A DNA stretch of 64,000 nucleotides. It comes from Desulfarculaceae bacterium (lineage in GTDB: Bacteria > Desulfobacterota > Desulfarculia > Desulfarculales > Desulfarculaceae). The stretch is taken from NCBI GenBank assembly GCA_021737145.1, contig JAIPEN010000004.1, forward strand, positions 248,001-312,000, read 5' to 3'. Shown one piece after another: positions 42,990 through 51,978 of the stretch (position 1 is the first letter of the stretch; each line of letters begins with the position of its first letter). A model generated the notes under the pieces. That model saw only the letters and a list, made by a program, of their open reading frames with translations, ran no database searches and was not told where the DNA came from. A program made the translations under genes and the position numbers.

Positions 42990-43631
42990 CTAGGTGAGCT
43001 CACCCAACAAGTAGTCGCTCTGCAATTCGATGTATTGTTCCAGGTTGAAGCTCTCGGCCAAGGCCCAGCGCCTGAAGGCCCACATGTGGCCCACCACCAT
43101 GATGTTGTGGGCCACCAACTCGATCTCCGGCGGGCTCAGGGGCCGGAGAGAGAAGTCGCTCACCCCCCGGGCGAGCAGTTCCTTGAAAACCCCGGTGATG
43201 CGCACCTCGTGCTCCAGCACGAAGCGGCGGCTCTCGGCCGGCAGGCTCTTGGTCTCCTGATAGATGAGCAGGATGTGGTCGCTCATCTGGTCGCACACCG
43301 TGAAGTAGACCGCGATGGCCGCCTCCAGATCCCGCGCCCCGTTTATGCCGTGCCTGAGGCGCGCCGTGAGCCGCTGTTCCATCTCGCTGTGGATGGCCTG
43401 GCACACCAGGTAGAGCACGTCCTCCTTGGAGGTGACGTACTCGTACAGGGTGCCGATGGAAAACCCGGCCGCCTTGGCGATCTCGCGGGTGGTGGTCTTG
43501 TGGAAGCCCTTGCGGATGAACAGGTGCACCGCCGCGTCCACGATCTGACGCCGGCGGCGGGCCACCAGGTCGTTGTCCTTGACCTCGGTGGGGATGTTTT
43601 TGCCCTGGGCCGCCTCTTGTTTCTCACTCAT
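42990..43631 (-). CDS. TetR-family regulator of the icmF operon
   Basis: 213 residues. The N-terminal HTH is RRQIVDAAVHLFIRKGFHKTTTREIAKAAGFSIGTLYEYVTSKEDVLY. The ligand-binding part resembles regulators of fatty-acid or branched-chain metabolism. It is the first gene of the minus-strand unit with icmF. A perfect palindrome 56 bp before its start is the probable operator, implying autorepression relieved by an acyl-CoA; the ligand is inference. Confidence 0.92.
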   Translation of the reverse strand: MSEKQEAAQGKNIPTEVKDNDLVARRRRQIVDAAVHLFIRKGFHKTTTREIAKAAGFSIGTLYEYVTSKEDVLYLVCQAIHSEMEQRLTARLRHGINGARDLEAAIAVYFTVCDQMSDHILLIYQETKSLPAESRRFVLEHEVRITGVFKELLARGVSDFSLRPLSPPEIELVAHNIMVVGHMWAFRRWALAESFNLEQYIELQSDYLLGELT

Positions 43632-43995
43632 ATCTTTATTCCGTTGTGTCTCCCTGGTTGTCTACCCTGCCCCCTCATCGTTCCGACTGAGCGCTCGCTC
43701 AGATGTAATATCACCCGCCGGGCTGGGGTATGTCAAGCATAAATTACCCCTGGGCAACAGTTATTAACTAAAAGGCTTAACTCACTGTTTTAAATAATAT
43801 TGGAAGGTGTTAACAGCGCTCGGGGGAGCTTGGCGAAAGGCGGCGGCCCGATTCCGAGCGCCCGCTTGGCCGGGCCCTGGCCGCCCCTGGCCACAAGCCC
43901 GGAAAACCAGCCCGCTTGGCCTGCAATTCTCCAGCCTTGCGCCCGGGCCGGGCTCGCTTTAAACTTGGGGCAACCCGCACACCCTAGGAGACTCC
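43632..43995. promoter_or_regulatory. divergent control region between tetR-icmF and the ahb operon
   Basis: 364 bp without a gene. It contains the TetR operator candidate. Nearer the heme genes an AT-rich island at about 43755-43802 (TTAACT, TAAATAATATT) could hold the ahbD promoter. The remaining ~190 bp before ahbD is GC-rich leader with no recognisable riboswitch. Confidence 0.4.
43687..43702. promoter_or_regulatory. 16-bp perfect palindrome, TetR operator candidate
   Basis: CTGAGCGCTCGCTCAG has two 7-bp arms around CT. It matches the general TGAGCG-N2-CGCTCA form of operators bound by TetR regulators of acyl-CoA metabolism. It lies just upstream of the tetR start. Confidence 0.75.
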
Positions 43996-45120
43996 ATGCC
44001 CCACCCTCACGCCAAAGGTCATCCCGGCGGACCACCGCCGGGCCCGGATGCGGACGGCACCCCGGCCCTCCGGCTGGTGGCCTGGGAAACCACCCGCCGC
44101 TGCAATCTCTCCTGCCTGCACTGCCGGGCCGGGGCCGAGGACGAGTTTTATCCCGACGAGCTGAGCACCGCCGAGGGCGAGGCCTTTTTGGACGACCTGG
44201 CCACCATGGGCAAACCCATCGTGATCATGACCGGGGGCGAGCCCCTGCTGCGCGAGGACATCCTGCACCTGGCCCGCTACGGCCACGGCCTGGGCCTGCG
44301 CATGGTCATGGCGGTCAACGGCACCCTGCTCACCCCGGAGATCGCCCACCAGCTCAAACAGGCGGGCATCCAGCGCCTGAGCATCTCCATCGACGGGCCA
44401 GACGCGGCCAGCCACGACCAGTTTCGCGGCCAGGAGGGGGCCTACCAGGGCGCCCTGGAGGGCATGAAGGCGGCCACCGGCGAGGGCCTGGAGTTCCAGA
44501 TCAACACCACGGTCACCCGTGGCAACCTGCCCCAGGTGGAGGAGATCCAGGAAACCGCGGTGGAGCTGGGCGCGGTGGCCCACCACATCTTCCTGCTGGT
44601 GCCCACCGGCCGGGGCCGCGCCCTCACCGGCGAGATCATCAGCGCCCAGGAGTACGAGGACGTGCTCAACTGGTTCTGCGACAAGCGGGGCCAGGTGCCC
44701 CTGGAGCTCAAGGCCACCTGCGCGCCCCACTACTACCGCATCATCCGCCAGCGGGCCAAGGAGACCGGCGAGAAGCTCAGCTTCGAGACCCACGGCCTGG
44801 ACGCGGTGACCAGGGGCTGCCTGGGGGGCCAGGGCTTCGCCTTTGTCTCCCACGTGGGCCAGGTGCAGCCCTGCGGCTATCTGGAGCTGAGCGCGGGCAA
44901 CGTACGCGAAAAGCCTTTCAGCGCCATCTGGCGCGAATCCCAACTATTCAAGGAACTGCGCGACCCGGACCTGCTCAAGGGGAAGTGCGGCCTTTGCGAA
45001 TACCGCCGGGTCTGCGGCGGCTGCCGGGCCCGGGCCTACGAGGTGAGCGGCGACCATCTGGCCGAAGAGCCGCTGTGCATGTATCAGCCGCCGCGCGCGC
45101 AAAAGCAGCAAGGGAGCTAA
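43996..45120 (+). CDS. ahbD: heme b synthase AhbD (radical SAM, siroheme-dependent pathway)
   Basis: 374 residues. It oxidatively decarboxylates Fe-coproporphyrin III to heme in the alternative (siroheme) route. The radical-SAM cluster is CNLSCLHC (Cys36, Cys40, Cys43), followed by MTGGEPLLRED. LKATCAPHYYR, TRGCLGGQGF and the C-terminal auxiliary cluster CGLCEYRRVCGGCRARAY are characteristic of AhbD. AGGAG lies seven bases before the ATG. It leads an operon ending with an AhbA/B-type gene, which supports the pathway assignment. Confidence 0.92.
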   Translation: MPHPHAKGHPGGPPPGPDADGTPALRLVAWETTRRCNLSCLHCRAGAEDEFYPDELSTAEGEAFLDDLATMGKPIVIMTGGEPLLREDILHLARYGHGLGLRMVMAVNGTLLTPEIAHQLKQAGIQRLSISIDGPDAASHDQFRGQEGAYQGALEGMKAATGEGLEFQINTTVTRGNLPQVEEIQETAVELGAVAHHIFLLVPTGRGRALTGEIISAQEYEDVLNWFCDKRGQVPLELKATCAPHYYRIIRQRAKETGEKLSFETHGLDAVTRGCLGGQGFAFVSHVGQVQPCGYLELSAGNVREKPFSAIWRESQLFKELRDPDLLKGKCGLCEYRRVCGGCRARAYEVSGDHLAEEPLCMYQPPRAQKQQGS

Positions 45121-45123
45121 ATC

Positions 45124-45432
45124 ATGACGAGTAAGAACGGTTGGCTGTGGTCGGTTGGACTCAGCGACGCCATGGGCCCCTCGGCCCTGATGCGCAACAT
45201 TTCCGCCACCAGCGATGCCCAGGCCGCCCCCCAACCAGAGGCCGATAAGACCCAAGCCCCCAGCCCGGCCGCCCCGGCCCAAGACGTGGCCTATGCCGGC
45301 AACGTGAAGTCCAAGTCCTTTCACCAGCCGGGCTGCCGCTATTACCAAGGCGCGGACTGTACGACCAGCTTCGCCAGCCGGGACGAGGCCGTGGAAGCGG
45401 GCTACAAACCCTGCAAGGTGTGCAAACCCTGA
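45124..45432 (+). CDS. small Ada-like Cys4 metal-binding protein
   Basis: 102 residues. A low-complexity Pro/Ala N-terminal half leads to a C-terminal domain: AYAGNVKSKSFHQPGCRYYQGADCTTSFASRDEAVEAGYKPCKVCKP. It has four Cys (about 71, 78, 98, 101), the fold seen in Ada-type zinc domains and at the ends of exported nucleases. GGGAG precedes ATG 45124. It is encoded 3 bp after ahbD; its role in heme synthesis, if any, is unknown. Confidence 0.7.
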   Translation: MTSKNGWLWSVGLSDAMGPSALMRNISATSDAQAAPQPEADKTQAPSPAAPAQDVAYAGNVKSKSFHQPGCRYYQGADCTTSFASRDEAVEAGYKPCKVCKP

Positions 45433-45458
45433 GCCCCGATAACAGGAGGCAGACGACC

Positions 45459-45842
45459 ATGCCGCGCAAAATCGCCCTAGCCTTTTTGGCCCTGGCCCTG
45501 CTCCTGTCCTTGTCCCCGCCCGTTCTGGCCGGCCAGACCGCCCACATCCACTTCGTGGTGGTGGCGCCCAAGCCCGCCCAGGGCATGAGCCCCATCGAGG
45601 CCATGGCCGGCTTCCGGGCGGGCCTGCTCAAGCTGGCCGGCGGCTACACCGAGTGGGGCCCCACCCAGGGAGCCTCCAAGCACACCGGCGGGGTCTACCG
45701 TCAGAACAACTTCTCCTATCTGGTGGCCGCGGACCGCGACCTGACCAAGGAGCTGGTGGCCCTGATCAAAAAGTACTCGGACGCCAAAAAGCCCTTTGTC
45801 TTGCACTGGACCGGCACGGCCTCCATTCCCCTGGGGCAATGA
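45459..45842 (+). CDS. small exported protein in the ahb operon
   Basis: 127 residues with a signal peptide (cleavage after VLA, about residue 24). The mature part starts GQTAHIHFVVVAPKP and contains LKLAGGYTEWGPTQGASKHTGG. No family is recognised. GGAGG precedes ATG 45459. It lies between ahbD and the siroheme decarboxylase on the same strand, suggesting a linked but periplasmic function. Confidence 0.65.
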   Translation: MPRKIALAFLALALLLSLSPPVLAGQTAHIHFVVVAPKPAQGMSPIEAMAGFRAGLLKLAGGYTEWGPTQGASKHTGGVYRQNNFSYLVAADRDLTKELVALIKKYSDAKKPFVLHWTGTASIPLGQ

Positions 45843-45849
45843 GAAGAGC

Positions 45850-46308
45850 ATGAGCACCCTTCTGGACGACACGGACAAGGCCATCCTCAGGGCGGTGCAG
45901 TCGCGCCTGCCCATTGACCAGCGGCCCTTTGCCAAGCTGGGCGAGGAACTGGGCCTGAGCGAGGAGGAGGTGCTCGCGCGCCTCCAGGCCCTGAAGGAGA
46001 GCGGGGTCATCCGGCGCATCGGAGGCAACTTCACCTCCACCGCCCTGGGCTTCGCCTCCACCCTGTGCGCCGCCCAGGTGCCCCAGGAAAAGTTCGCGAA
46101 GTTCGTGGAGACGGTCAACGCCTATCACGGGGTGACCCACAACTACCGCCGCGGCCACGAGTACAACGTGTGGTTCACTTTCATCGCCGAGTCCATGGAG
46201 GAGATCGAGGCCAACCTGGCCCGGATCGCCGAGGACACCGGGGTGGAGAAGATATGCTCCATGCCGGCCAGGGAGATGTACAAGATCAAGGTGGACTTCC
46301 CCGTCTGA
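45850..46308 (+). CDS. siroheme decarboxylase subunit (AhbA/AhbB type)
   Basis: 152 residues of the Lrp/AsnC-like family. The N-terminal HTH-like part (FAKLGEELGLSEEEVLARLQALKESGVIRRIGG) is followed by GVTHNYRRGHEYNVWFTFIAES. The latter carries the conserved His-Asn-Tyr-x-Arg that binds tetrapyrrole in AhbA/B and NirD/G/H proteins. The heterodimer decarboxylates siroheme to didecarboxysiroheme. Only one of the two subunits is encoded here; the partner and AhbC are outside the window. Confidence 0.85.
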   Translation: MSTLLDDTDKAILRAVQSRLPIDQRPFAKLGEELGLSEEEVLARLQALKESGVIRRIGGNFTSTALGFASTLCAAQVPQEKFAKFVETVNAYHGVTHNYRRGHEYNVWFTFIAESMEEIEANLARIAEDTGVEKICSMPAREMYKIKVDFPV

Positions 46309-46313
46309 GCCTC

Positions 46314-46521
46314 GCCGGCTTCGCCAGACGCCGCCACAAGAGCGTCGTTATGGTGCCTTCTTGTTCTTTATTTAAGTTTTGATTAAGCGAACTGGCTACC
46401 GGCACAGCCAGGCGTTGCCAGACAAGGCGTCTGGCAAACGACAGCCGGAGGCGTAGGGGAACCTACGTCGAGGCTGGGGCGCCGCCAGCAACGCAGTATG
46501 GCGGCGTCTGGCGAAGCCGGC
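46314..46521. repeat. 208-bp MITE-like element with 23-bp perfect terminal inverted repeats
   Basis: Positions 46314-46336 are the exact reverse complement of 46499-46521. Inside is a second hairpin at about 46414-46440 (TTGCCAGAC ... GTCTGGCAA) related to the terminal sequence. It has no ORF of its own, begins 6 bp after the ahb operon and ends 10 bp before the convergent XRE gene. It may be a non-autonomous transposon or a strong bidirectional transcription barrier. Confidence 0.75.
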
Positions 46522-46530
46522 CGGTTAAAA

Positions 46531-46944
46531 CTAGATGGCTTTTTTTTGCAGGCCCTGCAGAACACGTAGTGCGTGCCTGGCTTCGGAGCGCCGCTTGCGG
46601 GCCAGGTCTTCGGTCTTGTTCTTCAGGAAGATAAAGAGGTCTTCGCGGGCCTCGTCGTCCAGCAGGGCGATGAGCTCGGCCACGTCGCGGGCGGCCTCGG
46701 CCTGGGGCTTGGCGCCGGCGGGCAGCTCGTCTCCCCAGATGACCTGCTCGGGGCTCAGCCCGCAGATGGCCGCCACCCCGGCCAGCACCTTGTCGTGGGC
46801 CAGGCGCTTGCCGGTTTCGTAGCGGTTGTACTGGGCCTGGCTCAGTCCGAGCTGGTCGGCGAACTCCTTCTGGGTCCGCTCTCCCCGAAGCTGCTTGAGC
46901 CTCCGGCCCACCCAGGCCGCTATGAGCGTGTGTGATTCCCGCAA
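46531..46944 (-). CDS. XRE-family HTH regulator
   Basis: 137 residues from TTG 46944 with AAGGGG upstream. The N-terminal helix-turn-helix (LKQLRGERTQKEFADQLGLSQAQYNRYETGKR) is of the Cro/CI type. The rest is helical and acidic with a basic end (NKTEDLARKRRSEARHALRVLQ). Its target is unknown; it is a lone gene. Confidence 0.85.
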   Translation of the reverse strand: MRESHTLIAAWVGRRLKQLRGERTQKEFADQLGLSQAQYNRYETGKRLAHDKVLAGVAAICGLSPEQVIWGDELPAGAKPQAEAARDVAELIALLDDEAREDLFIFLKNKTEDLARKRRSEARHALRVLQGLQKKAI

Positions 46945-47117
46945 AACGCACCCCTTCTGCGGCAAGGCTATACCAAGCGGCCCCGCCGCGTCCAGCCCGG
47001 AAATTTCATGGATGCCGGGGGGCATCGCCTAAAAACCCGGCACCCAGAACAATGCGCCAAAAACCCCTAAATCTCGACTGGATGCAGGCCGCGCCCTGGT
47101 CCGGCGCAGCCGGATAT

Positions 47118-47837
47118 TCACTTCAGTTGGGCCACCCGCATCAGGTCCTTTAGCCTTCCGTTGCCCAGGGCGTCCAAACGGGCCAGCATGCGCTGAAAGA
47201 CCATGGCCGTGATCAGGGAGTCGCCCAGGGCGGTGTGGCGCTCCGGGGCGGGTATGCCGAAGCGCGCGGCCAGGGACTCCAGACGGCACGCCTTCTGGTG
47301 GCGGGCGATGCCGTAGGGGTCGCCGGGCAACACGATGGCCTGGCACATGAGCACCGTGTCCAGGATCAGGCTTTGCAAGGCGAAGCCGTAGCGCTCGCGC
47401 ATCACGTGGTTGATGAAGTGCAGGTCAAAGCGGGCGTAGTGGGCCACCAGGATGTCGCGGCCCAAAAAGCCCAGCCAGTCCTCGAACACCTCGGCCCCGT
47501 GGCGGGCGTTGGCGATCCGGTCCGGGGTGATGCCGTGCACCTTGATGGCCTCGGCCGGGATGTCGCGGCCCGGGTTGACCAGCTCGGCGAATGCCTCGCC
47601 CAGGCGCACCCTGCCCCGCACCACCCGCACCGAGCCCACGCTCACCACCCGGTCCGTGGCAGGGTCCATGCCCGTGGTCTCCAAATCCAGCACCACGAAG
47701 CGGCACTGATTTAGCGGCGCGCCCGGGTCCAGGCCCTCCAGGGCGGCCAGGTTGGCCTGGGCGTGGGCGTGCAGCTCGCGGCCACGGGAACGCTGCCGGG
47801 CCAGCAGGTTGCCCAGCTTGGCTTTGACCAGGCTCAA
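47118..47837 (-). CDS. DnaQ-like 3'-5' exonuclease (DEDDh)
   Basis: 239 residues. Exo I VVLDLETTGMDP, Exo II AHYARFDLHFI and Exo III HTALGDSLITA supply the Asp/Glu/Asp/His catalytic set. HGITP is the conserved epsilon-type linker. Related proteins are frequently encoded beside the CBS/DUF294 nucleotidyltransferase found just upstream here. TTG start at 47837 with GGAG upstream. Confidence 0.9.
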   Translation of the reverse strand: MSLVKAKLGNLLARQRSRGRELHAHAQANLAALEGLDPGAPLNQCRFVVLDLETTGMDPATDRVVSVGSVRVVRGRVRLGEAFAELVNPGRDIPAEAIKVHGITPDRIANARHGAEVFEDWLGFLGRDILVAHYARFDLHFINHVMRERYGFALQSLILDTVLMCQAIVLPGDPYGIARHQKACRLESLAARFGIPAPERHTALGDSLITAMVFQRMLARLDALGNGRLKDLMRVAQLK

Positions 47838-47868
47838 GGCCGCGTCTCCACGGGCAGGACCGGAGCGC

Positions 47869-48075
47869 CTAGCCGGTCTTGGCCACCACCCAGATGGCGT
47901 GCACCAGGCCGGGGATGTAGCCCAGGAGGGTGAGCAGCAGGTTGAGCCAGAAGCGGCCGCCCAGGCCGGAAGACAAGGCCACGGCCACGGGGGGCAGCAG
48001 GATGGCCAGCAGGATGAGCAGGAAGCTGGCGCTGCCGGGGCGCGGCTCCCGAGGTTCCAGATAGTCGGCGGTCAT
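47869..48075 (-). CDS. YqaE/Pmp3 family small membrane protein
   Basis: 68 residues with two membrane helices (LLILLAILLPPVAVALSSG and FWLNLLLTLLGYIPGLVHAIWVV). This is the exact layout of the UPF0057/Pmp3 family linked to membrane-potential and salt stress. ATG 48075 with AGGAG upstream. Confidence 0.9.
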   Translation of the reverse strand: MTADYLEPREPRPGSASFLLILLAILLPPVAVALSSGLGGRFWLNLLLTLLGYIPGLVHAIWVVAKTG

Positions 48076-48201
48076 GGCGGGTGCTCCTATGAAAGATGAT
48101 TACTTGTTGCATATCAGGATAGCGCATCGAGCGAATCGAGAAGAACTGTGCTCGCATGATCGGCTTTCAAATGGCGCTCTTTCCGTGCTTTCTTCCTGGC
48201 C

Positions 48202-50145
48202 CTAGGTAATCAACCTGGTCTGATAGCGCTGCTCCAACAGGCTTTGCAGCTCGCTGACCACCTTGAAGGCCTCCTTGAGCATCTTGCGCTGGAAGTTGGT
48301 CAGGCCCTGGGGGTCCACGAAGTTGTCCGGGGTCTGGCCCGCGGCCCGCGCCTCCAAATGGCGGCTGATCCTGAGCAGGGTGATGAAGCTAAAGGCCTCT
48401 TGCAGGTCCGCGGCCAGCTCGGGCTTGATGATGCCCTGGGCCTCGATGGCCTCCAGCCTCTCCAGGGTGTTGGTGGAGGTGATGCCCAAGTCCAGGGCCA
48501 TTACCCGCGCCCCGTCCACGATGGGGGTGAGGCCCGACAGCTTCAGGTTGAGTTGGTTGGCGTGCTCGCCGCCCTTTTCCACCACAAACTGCCGAAGGAA
48601 GCCCAGGGGCGGCCGGTTGTACAGGGCGTTGGCCGCCATGTGCCGGAGGAACAGGCGGTTGCCCTCGATGGAATCGCGCAGGCTGGCGCCCAGGGCCTCC
48701 AGGTAATCGGCCTCCGCGTATATCTCGCGAAAGTCGAAGAAGATGCTGCCCAAACGCAGGGTGGCCGGCTTGGGGTCTTGCACCCAGCGAAGAAAGGTCC
48801 GGCGCCAGCCGGTCTCGCTCTGGCACCAGTCCGGGTTGGAGGCCATTACCCCGCCGGTGCAGCGCGGGAAACCGCAGCGCACCAGGCCCTCCACCACATG
48901 CTCGGCGAAGCTCAGGAACCAGCCCTTGACCCGCTGGGCGCTGGTCTCGGGCACGTTGGCGAAGATCAGGGCGTTGTCCTGGTCGGTGCGCAGGGTCTGC
49001 TCGCGGCGGCCCTCGCTGCCCAGGGCCATCCAGCAATAGGGCACCGGCGGCCTCCCCTGGCCGTGGTGCTCCAGGTCCTCCTCGATGAGCTCGATGAGCT
49101 TCACCGTGACCCGGTCGTTGAACTCGGTGACGATCTGGAGCATATCCCGGGCCGAGCCGCCCATCTTCAAAAGCAGCTCCACCACCCGGTCTATGCTGGG
49201 GTGCAGGAGCACCAGCTCGTCCACCGACTTCACCCGGTCGATGGCCCGCACCACCCCCACCGGCGAAGAACCGGTGATGGCCTGCAGGTCGCGGTCGGAG
49301 ATAACCCCCACCACCCGGTCGTCCTGGGTGACCACCAGATGGTTGACCCCGTGGTGGCTCATGGCCAGCAGGGCCTGGAAGGCAAAGGCGTCCGGCGCGA
49401 TGGTGTGGGCGGGAGTGGACATGAACTCGGCCACCGGCTCGTCCAGGCTGCGGGCCCGCAGCATCACCCGCACCCTGAAGTCGGTGTCGGTGAGGATGCC
49501 CAGGGGATGGCCGCCCTCCTCGGCCACCACGATGGAGCCCACCTGGCGCTGGGTCATGATGCGCGCCGCCGCCTTCACCGGCATGGCCGGGGCGCAGGTG
49601 ACCGGGCGGGGGCTCATCAGCTCGCCCACCGAGGAGCGCACCAGGGCCGCGCTGAGGCTCAGGCCCTCCAGGCCGGCCACGGCGGGCAGTTCGCAGGTGA
49701 CCTGCTCGCGCACCGCCCGGAGGTTGCGGGCCAGGGAGGCGGAGTAGTGGCTGCGTATCTCCGGGTGGGGCTGGCACAGGGCCAGAAAGGAATCCTTGGG
49801 AAGCTGGTAGCAGATCAGGTCTTCCCGGGCGCTAACCCGGAACATGGCCGGGCCGCCCTGGAGCATGGACAGGGCGCCGAAGGTGTCGCCCTCGCCGCGC
49901 TCGTCCACCAGCAGCTCGCCGCCCTCGGCCTCCGCCCCGGGCATGCTCACCCGGGCCGAGCCGCTCTGGATGAAGTAGAGGAAGCGGGAGGGCTCGCCGC
50001 CCTGCTCCAGGATCATCTGGCCCCGGGGATAAAAGGCCACCTCCATGGCCGAGACCACTTTCTCCAGGGTTTCGCGGTCCAGGCCGTCAAAGGGGCTCAC
50101 CCCCTGCACGAACTCCAGAATGCGCTGCCAGTGAAACTGCTCCAT
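48202..50145 (-). CDS. cNMP-binding/CBS/DUF294 nucleotidyltransferase-like signalling protein
   Basis: 647 residues. A cyclic-nucleotide-binding-like domain (about 1-130, with GEGDTFGALSML) comes first. Two CBS motifs follow (about 160-280, VGSIVVAEEGGHPLGILTDTDF and VGVISDRDL). Then comes a GlnD-like nucleotidyltransferase domain with GSEGRREQTLRTDQDNALIF near 375, and a DUF294 C-terminal helical domain. Such proteins are thought to sense nucleotides; the substrate is unknown. The ATG at 50145 is chosen. Confidence 0.9.
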   Translation of the reverse strand: MEQFHWQRILEFVQGVSPFDGLDRETLEKVVSAMEVAFYPRGQMILEQGGEPSRFLYFIQSGSARVSMPGAEAEGGELLVDERGEGDTFGALSMLQGGPAMFRVSAREDLICYQLPKDSFLALCQPHPEIRSHYSASLARNLRAVREQVTCELPAVAGLEGLSLSAALVRSSVGELMSPRPVTCAPAMPVKAAARIMTQRQVGSIVVAEEGGHPLGILTDTDFRVRVMLRARSLDEPVAEFMSTPAHTIAPDAFAFQALLAMSHHGVNHLVVTQDDRVVGVISDRDLQAITGSSPVGVVRAIDRVKSVDELVLLHPSIDRVVELLLKMGGSARDMLQIVTEFNDRVTVKLIELIEEDLEHHGQGRPPVPYCWMALGSEGRREQTLRTDQDNALIFANVPETSAQRVKGWFLSFAEHVVEGLVRCGFPRCTGGVMASNPDWCQSETGWRRTFLRWVQDPKPATLRLGSIFFDFREIYAEADYLEALGASLRDSIEGNRLFLRHMAANALYNRPPLGFLRQFVVEKGGEHANQLNLKLSGLTPIVDGARVMALDLGITSTNTLERLEAIEAQGIIKPELAADLQEAFSFITLLRISRHLEARAAGQTPDNFVDPQGLTNFQRKMLKEAFKVVSELQSLLEQRYQTRLIT

Positions 50146-50245
50146 ATTTCCTATGTTATGCGAAAACCCCCGCATGGGGGCAAACCCAAAAAGGCCGGAG
50201 CCACGGGGGCTCCGGCCTGGTGCGGTCGTTCAGCCGGTCGCGGGA

Positions 50246-51565
<1,320 letters not shown>

Positions 51566-51672
51566 TTATCAGGGGCCGTAGCCCCCGAGTAACCTACTAG
51601 AGGCGCTGTCCCCTGTCAACGAGCCCGTAAAATTGCCGGTTCGCGGGGCGCATGCTATAATCGCCCCACCGA

Positions 51673-51747
51673 GCGGGAGTAGCTCAGCCCGGCTAGAGCG
51701 TCAGCCTTCCAAGCTGAGGGTCGCGGGTTCGAATCCCGTCTCCCGCT
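51673..51747 (+). tRNA. tRNA-Gly (TCC)
   Basis: Acceptor GCGGGAG pairs with CTCCCGC. The anticodon loop CTTCCAA gives anticodon TCC, and the T-arm is CGCGGGTTCGAATCCCG. CCA is encoded at 51748-51750. No integrated element follows: 51751-51978 holds no gene and no repeat of the tRNA end. Confidence 0.96.
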
Positions 51748-51978
51748 CCAATTCCGCGCCTTCGGCCGCCGGTCCTCCTGGGCCGGCGGCCTGTTTCGCC
51801 GGCTCCCGGCCGGCGCTGATCCAGTTGCATCTCCGGCCCGGACTTCAGGTATCATTATGAAGGATACAGTCTTCACGACGGTATCCGGCAAATCGGTGCA
51901 GCGCGGGGAGGCTTTTCCCGGACGCGTTGGCCCCCGGCCATCACTGAACCCGAGTATTTTGGCGATGAGCATACCTGA

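Noticed and set aside
40269..43742. 1,157-aa plus-strand ORF
   Set aside because: Antisense of icmF and tetR; low-complexity HVG-rich translation with no domain.
51751..51978. Possible second tRNA-borne element after tRNA-Gly
   Set aside because: No integrase and no second copy of the tRNA-Gly 3' end was found in the window.
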